From: UMGS1696 sp964623635
Lineage (GTDB): Bacteria > Bacillota > Clostridia > Oscillospirales > CAG-272
Direction: 5' to 3'
DNA: 10,047 bases
NCBI GenBank assembly: GCA_964623635.1
Contig: CAZUUA010000056.1
Coordinates: 1-10,047 of the forward strand
Both the position numbers and the translations under genes were made by a program. Positions 6,366 to 10,047 of the stretch are shown here, in pieces. Positions within the stretch are counted from its first letter, which is position 1. The number at the start of each line of letters is the position of its first letter. The notes beneath the pieces were generated by a model, which made no database searches, was not told the origin of the DNA, and was given only the letters and a program-made list of their open reading frames with translations.

Positions 6366-6390
6366 TATTCGTGAATTTTTGAAAACTACA

Positions 6391-6419
6391 TTGCAATTTT
6401 CCCCAAGACATGGTATACT
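6391..6419 (+). promoter_or_regulatory. Sigma-A type promoter of fucI
   Basis: TTGCAA (6391-6396), a 17-bp spacer and TATACT (6414-6419). The predicted start is near 6426, giving a leader of about 110 nt. No convincing CcpA cre site is seen at or near it. Confidence 0.8.
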
Positions 6420-6435
6420 ATTTACAGGCAGTGGG

Positions 6436-6505
6436 GCTCCGTATGACCCGGTTCAGCAGTGCACGGTATTCCCGGAGCAAGCAACATTACCATCACATAA
6501 AATAA
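6436..6505 (+). other. Leader of fucI: possible 20-codon upstream ORF and alternative hairpins
   Basis: An ATG at 6443 opens a 20-codon frame ending in TAA at 6503-6505. It encodes a basic peptide with four Arg and three His near its end (QHYHH). GGGG lies 6 nt upstream, a weak ribosome site. Two alternative pairings overlap it: GCTCCG (6436-6441) with CGGAGC (6473-6478), or CCGT (6439-6442) with ACGG (6463-6466). These could be a leader-peptide switch or chance; nothing ties the peptide to fucose. Confidence 0.25.
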
Positions 6506-6536
6506 TTTTTCCTCACAAAGAAAGGAAGTACACAAT

Positions 6537-8354
6537 ATGGCAGAATCCAGACTGATCGGCAGCTATCCTGTGATCGGGATCCGTCCTACCATCGATGGCC
6601 GCAGAGGTCCCTTGAAGGTCAGAGAATCCCTGGAAGACCAGACCATGGCTATGGCCAAGGCGGCACAGAAGCTGATCACCGAAAACGTTAAGTATTCCAA
6701 CGGCGAACCTGTAGAGGTCATCATCGCCGACACCACCATCGGCCGTGTGGCAGAAGCGGCTGCCTGCGCCGACAAGTTCAAGAAGGCCGGCGTGGACATC
6801 ACCCTGACAGTTACCCCCTGCTGGTGCTACGGTTCCGAGACCATGGACGCCGATCCCAACACCATCAAGGCTGTATGGGGCTTCAACGGCACCGAAAGAC
6901 CCGGCGCTGTATACCTGGCTTCCGTTCTGGCTACCCATGCACAGAAGGGTCTGCCCGCATTCGGTATCTATGGCCACGACGTACAGAACCTGGACGAAGT
7001 GACCGATATACCGGCGGACGTACAGGAAAAGATCCTGCGGTTCGCGCGTGCGGCTGTAGCTGCTGCTACCATGCGTGGCAAGAGCTACCTGCAGATCGGT
7101 TCCATCACCATGGGTATCGGCGGCTCCATCATCGACTCTCGTTTCATCGAAGAATACCTGGGTATGCGGGTAGAATCCGTGGACGAAGTGGAACTGATCC
7201 GTCGTATGACCGAGGAGATCTATGACAAGGCCGAATTCGAAAAGGCTATGGCATGGGTCAAGGAAAACTGCATCGAAGGCTTCGACAAGAACCCCGAGGA
7301 TATGCAGAAGTCCAGAGAAGAAAAGGATGCACAGTGGGAGTTCGTGGTCAAGATGATGGTCATCATCAAGGACCTGATGAACGGCAATCCCAACCTGCCT
7401 GCCGGCTGTGAAGAAGAAATGGTCGGTCACAATGCCATCGCTGCCGGTTTCCAGGGACAGAGACAGTGGACCGACTTCTATCCCAACTGCGACTTCCCGG
7501 AAGCTATGCTGAACACCTCCTTTGACTGGAACGGTGCCAGAGAGCCCTACATCTTAGCTACCGAAAACGACGTGCTCAACGGTTTGGGTATGCTGTTCAT
7601 GAAGCTACTGACCAACCGTGCCCAGATGTTCGCCGACGTGCGTACCTACTGGAGCCCTGAGGCTGTCAAGAGAGCATCCGGCTACGATGTAGAAGGCGTT
7701 GCTAAGGAAAACGGCGGCTTTATCCACCTGATCAACTCCGGTGCCTGCTGCCTGGATGCCAATGGCGAGGCAAGAGACGAAAACGGCGCGCCCGTGATGA
7801 AGGAATGGTACAATGTTACCGAGGCTGACCAGAAGGCCATCATGGCAAACACCACCTGGAACTTCGCCGATCTGGGCTACTTCCGTGGCGGTGGATACTC
7901 CTCTCGTTTCGTGACCAAGGCAGAGATGCCCTGCACCATGATCCGTCTGAATCTGGTAGAGGGTCTGGGTCCGGTGCTGCAGATCGCCGAGGGTTGGTCT
8001 GTACGTCTGCCTGACGAAGTGACCGATACCCTGTGGAAGAGAACCGACTACACCTGGCCCTGCACCTGGTTCGCTCCTCGCTGCGACGGCAAGGAAGGCA
8101 GCCCCTTCAAGACCGCTTACGACGTGATGAACAACTGGGGTGCCAACCACGGTGCCATCAGCTACGGCCACATCGGTGCCGACCTGATCACCCTGTGCTC
8201 CATCCTGCGGATCCCGGTAGCTATGCACAACGTTCCCACCGAAGACATCTTCCGTCCGGCTGCATGGAACGCATTCGGCATGGACAAGGAAGGTGCGGAC
8301 TACAGAGCCTGCGCCAACTACGGCCCTCAGTACAAGAGAGTGACCTCCAAATAA
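6537..8354 (+). CDS. fucI: L-fucose isomerase
   Basis: A cytoplasmic ketol isomerase that converts L-fucose to L-fuculose, the first step of fucose catabolism; the family also acts on D-arabinose. The 605 residues cover the whole protein (E. coli FucI is 591). Hallmarks are the N-terminal SYPVIGIRPTIDGRRGPLKVR (9-29), SFDWNGAREP (328-337), and Mn-binding residues: Glu343 in ATEND and Asp367 in FADVRTYW, spaced as E. coli Glu337 and Asp361, plus His538 in NWGANHG for the third ligand, His528. AAGGAAG lies 8 nt before the ATG. It has its own promoter and terminator, so it is monocistronic unless transcripts enter from the M14-like gene. No fuculokinase, fuculose-phosphate aldolase or fucose transporter lies in the window, so the rest of the pathway must be encoded elsewhere or the enzyme acts on another aldose. 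Codon use suggests high expression. Confidence 0.98.
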   Translation: MAESRLIGSYPVIGIRPTIDGRRGPLKVRESLEDQTMAMAKAAQKLITENVKYSNGEPVEVIIADTTIGRVAEAAACADKFKKAGVDITLTVTPCWCYGSETMDADPNTIKAVWGFNGTERPGAVYLASVLATHAQKGLPAFGIYGHDVQNLDEVTDIPADVQEKILRFARAAVAAATMRGKSYLQIGSITMGIGGSIIDSRFIEEYLGMRVESVDEVELIRRMTEEIYDKAEFEKAMAWVKENCIEGFDKNPEDMQKSREEKDAQWEFVVKMMVIIKDLMNGNPNLPAGCEEEMVGHNAIAAGFQGQRQWTDFYPNCDFPEAMLNTSFDWNGAREPYILATENDVLNGLGMLFMKLLTNRAQMFADVRTYWSPEAVKRASGYDVEGVAKENGGFIHLINSGACCLDANGEARDENGAPVMKEWYNVTEADQKAIMANTTWNFADLGYFRGGGYSSRFVTKAEMPCTMIRLNLVEGLGPVLQIAEGWSVRLPDEVTDTLWKRTDYTWPCTWFAPRCDGKEGSPFKTAYDVMNNWGANHGAISYGHIGADLITLCSILRIPVAMHNVPTEDIFRPAAWNAFGMDKEGADYRACANYGPQYKRVTSK

Positions 8355-8391
8355 TCTGCTCTCCTGTAGCACAAAGAAAACGATATACAAA

Positions 8392-8430
8392 GACAGTCCG
8401 GTGGCCAAAATCGCCGGGCTATCTTTTTTT
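8392..8430 (+). terminator. Intrinsic terminator of fucI
   Basis: GACAGTCCGGTG (8392-8403) pairs with CGCCGGGCTATC (8412-8423) with one mismatch and two G-T wobbles, around an 8-nt loop, followed by TTTTTTT (8424-8430). Confidence 0.93.
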
Positions 8431-8502
8431 GCCGGAAAGCATTTAAGGCACCACCGCACAGTTCTAATGGAAATATTCACAAAAAATCCACCGGAGAGGA
8501 AA

Positions 8503-8516
8503 GCAGATTTTTCTGC
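8503..8516. repeat. Small hairpin GCAGA/TCTGC in the fucI-gdhA gap
   Basis: GCAGA (8503-8507) and TCTGC (8512-8516) around TTTT. It lies upstream of the gdhA promoter. The remaining sequence of this 280-bp gap shows no supportable gene. Confidence 0.3.
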
Positions 8517-8545
8517 ATCTACCATGGATTTTTGCCGAAAAAACC

Positions 8546-8574
8546 TTGCAAAATGGCGAGATACGGTGTATAAT
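8546..8574 (+). promoter_or_regulatory. Sigma-A type promoter of gdhA
   Basis: TTGCAA (8546-8551), a 17-bp spacer and a perfect TATAAT (8569-8574). The predicted start is near 8581, giving a leader of about 54 nt. Confidence 0.88.
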
Positions 8575-8583
8575 TATACCGTA
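8562..8583. promoter_or_regulatory. Dyad spanning the gdhA -10 box and start site
   Basis: TACGGT (8562-8567) and ACCGTA (8578-8583) are perfect inverted arms separated by 10 bp that contain the -10 box. Placement over the -10 and start site would suit a repressor. The regulator is unknown. Confidence 0.45.
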
Positions 8584-8634
8584 ATCATCCATGTAAGCAG
8601 TGGATGAAAATTTTCCGACGATCAGGAGGCCACT

Positions 8635-9990
8635 ATGGCACTTAAGAATCCTTATCTCATCAGTGTGTATGAAAAGACCTGCAAGAGAAATTCCGGCGAA
8701 CCCGAATTTCTGCAGACCGTGGAAGAAGTTTTCGAATCTCTGGAACCCGTTGTGGAAAAGCGTCCCGACCTTGTCAAGGCTGGTATCTTTGAAAGAATGG
8801 TTGAGCCGGAAAGACAGATCTCCTTCCGTGTGGCTTGGGTAGACGACAATGGCGAAGTACAGGTGAACCGTGGCTATCGTGTACAGTTCAACTCTGCGAT
8901 CGGTCCTTACAAGGGAGGTCTGCGGTTCCATCCTTCTGTAAACGCTTCCATCATGAAGTTCCTTGGCTTCGAACAGACCTTCAAGAACTCTCTGACCGGC
9001 CTGCCCATGGGTGGCGGTAAGGGTGGTTCCGACTTTGATCCCACCGGAAAGAGCGACGGCGAAGTGATGCGTTTCTGCCAGAGCTTCATGACTGAGCTGG
9101 CTAAGCACATCGGTGCAGATACCGACGTTCCGGCCGGTGACATCGGCGTGGGCGCCCGTGAAGTTGGTTACCTGTTCGGCCAGTACAAGAGACTGCGCAA
9201 CGAATTCACCGGCGTGCTGACCGGTAAGGGCTTCTCCTACGGCGGTTCTCGTATCCGTCCCGAAGCTACCGGCTACGGTGCTGTATACTATGCACAGAAT
9301 ATGCTGGCTTCCTTTGGTGAAGAAGTCAAGGGTAAGACCTTTGCTATCTCCGGCTTCGGCAACGTGGCTTGGGGTACCGTACAGAAGATCACTGAGCTGG
9401 GTGGTAAGGTCGTTACCATCTCCGGTCCCGATGGCTACATCTACGACAAGGACGGCGTAAGCACTCCCGAAAAGATCGCTTATATGCTGGAAATGCGTGC
9501 CTCCTGCCGTAACCGTGTGCAGGACTACGCTGACAAGTTCGGCGTTCCGTTCTTCGCCGGTAAGAAGCCCTGGGGTGAAAAGGTTGACATCATGATGCCC
9601 TGCGCTACCCAGAACGAAGTGGGTCTGGAAGACGCTAAGCAGATGGTCGCCAACGGTCTGAAGTACTACGTAGAAGTTGCCAATATGCCCACCACCAACG
9701 AAGCTGTTGCTTATCTGAAGGCAAACGGCGTGGTAGTTGCTCCTTCCAAGGCTGTAAACGCCGGTGGTGTTGCCGTATCCGGTCTGGAAATGAGCCAGAA
9801 CTCCATGCGGTACAGCTGGTCTGCCGAAGAAGTAGATGCTAAGCTGAAGGATATCATGAAGAACATCTACGAAAGCTCCGTTGCTGCTGCCAAGGAATAC
9901 GGCATGGAGGGTGACCTGGTAGCCGGTGCAAACATCGCTGGTTTCCTGAAGGTTGCTGACGCTATGCTGGCACAGGGTATCGCTTACTAA
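8635..9990 (+). CDS. gdhA: Glutamate dehydrogenase, hexameric type, predicted NAD-preferring
   Basis: Interconverts glutamate with 2-oxoglutarate plus ammonia in the cytoplasm. The 451-residue length fits the small hexameric GDH family, and the sequence closely resembles Clostridium symbiosum GDH. Substrate and catalytic residues are in place: Lys93 in GPYKGGLRF, Lys117 in FEQTFK, catalytic Lys129 in PMGGGKGGSDFDP, Asp169 in DVPAGDIGVGAREVGY, and Ser382 in GGVAVSG. The dinucleotide fold has GFGNVAWG (240-247) followed by SGPDGYIYD (263-271). Phe241 and Pro265 match C. symbiosum Phe238 and Pro262, which favour NAD; NADP enzymes such as E. coli GdhA have serine there. NAD preference hints at glutamate fermentation as well as assimilation, but that is inference. 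AGGAGG lies 5 nt before the ATG. It is a single-gene unit with its own promoter and terminator, and its codon use suggests high expression. Confidence 0.98.
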   Translation: MALKNPYLISVYEKTCKRNSGEPEFLQTVEEVFESLEPVVEKRPDLVKAGIFERMVEPERQISFRVAWVDDNGEVQVNRGYRVQFNSAIGPYKGGLRFHPSVNASIMKFLGFEQTFKNSLTGLPMGGGKGGSDFDPTGKSDGEVMRFCQSFMTELAKHIGADTDVPAGDIGVGAREVGYLFGQYKRLRNEFTGVLTGKGFSYGGSRIRPEATGYGAVYYAQNMLASFGEEVKGKTFAISGFGNVAWGTVQKITELGGKVVTISGPDGYIYDKDGVSTPEKIAYMLEMRASCRNRVQDYADKFGVPFFAGKKPWGEKVDIMMPCATQNEVGLEDAKQMVANGLKYYVEVANMPTTNEAVAYLKANGVVVAPSKAVNAGGVAVSGLEMSQNSMRYSWSAEEVDAKLKDIMKNIYESSVAAAKEYGMEGDLVAGANIAGFLKVADAMLAQGIAY

Positions 9991-10013
9991 TATTTGTTTG
10001 CATGATCAACGAA

Positions 10014-10041
10014 AGAGGTACGGGCCTGTACCTCTTTTTTT
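10014..10041 (+). terminator. Intrinsic terminator of gdhA
   Basis: AGAGGTAC (10014-10021) pairs perfectly with GTACCTCT (10028-10035) around a 6-nt loop, with a run of seven T to 10041. It begins 24 nt past the stop codon. Confidence 0.95.
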
Positions 10042-10047
10042 GCGCAA

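Noticed and set aside
6345..6536. CcpA cre site upstream of fucI
   Set aside because: The nearest candidate (around 6380-6395) lacks the central CG and does not fit the consensus.
6513..8525. Two long minus-strand frames antisense to fucI (6513-7430 and 7605-8525)
   Set aside because: Same codon-bias artefact; fucI on the plus strand carries all metal-binding residues over its full length.
1..10047. Mobile elements, CRISPR arrays, tRNA or rRNA genes
   Set aside because: No transposase or integrase motif, regularly spaced repeat array, tRNA cloverleaf or rRNA sequence was recognised in the intergenic regions.

Overview
The window looks like chromosomal DNA from a low-to-mid GC Firmicute of class Clostridia, most likely an Oscillospiraceae/Ruminococcaceae-type or related gut anaerobe. 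The evidence is consensus sigma-A type promoters, strong GGAGG ribosome binding sites, a T-box riboswitch ahead of ileS, an HPr carrying both His15 and Ser46, and a glutamate dehydrogenase resembling the Clostridium symbiosum enzyme. The genus assignment is inference. No rRNA, tRNA, CRISPR array, integrase or transposase is visible.

Left half, all on the minus strand (transcribed right to left). ileS (5106-1945) is driven by a perfect TTGACA-17-TATAAT promoter and a leader of about 340 nt that is a T-box riboswitch with an ATC (Ile) specifier. A long terminator-like hairpin follows ileS. A gene for an HPr phosphocarrier (1545-1282) comes next, with its own promoter, a structured leader of about 145 nt and a terminator. 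uvrC follows, starting at 1133 and running off the left edge. The short gap between HPr and uvrC holds a near-perfect 28-bp palindrome and reiterated GTAGTAC motifs that look like an uncharacterised operator.

Right half, all on the plus strand. Divergent from ileS is a 254-codon gene (5580-6344) whose protein keeps the outline of an M14 zinc carboxypeptidase but lacks most of the zinc-binding and catalytic residues. It is the most unusual gene here. An L-fucose isomerase gene (fucI, 6537-8354) follows, with its own promoter and terminator. Last is a glutamate dehydrogenase gene (gdhA, 8635-9990), also with its own promoter, a dyad across its -10 region, and a terminator at the window edge.

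The genes are individual transcription units rather than one pathway: translation (ileS), sugar transport and carbon control (HPr), DNA repair (uvrC), fucose use (fucI) and nitrogen assimilation or glutamate catabolism (gdhA). Most of the novelty lies in regulatory DNA and the degenerate M14 protein. I did not find a multi-gene novel system.
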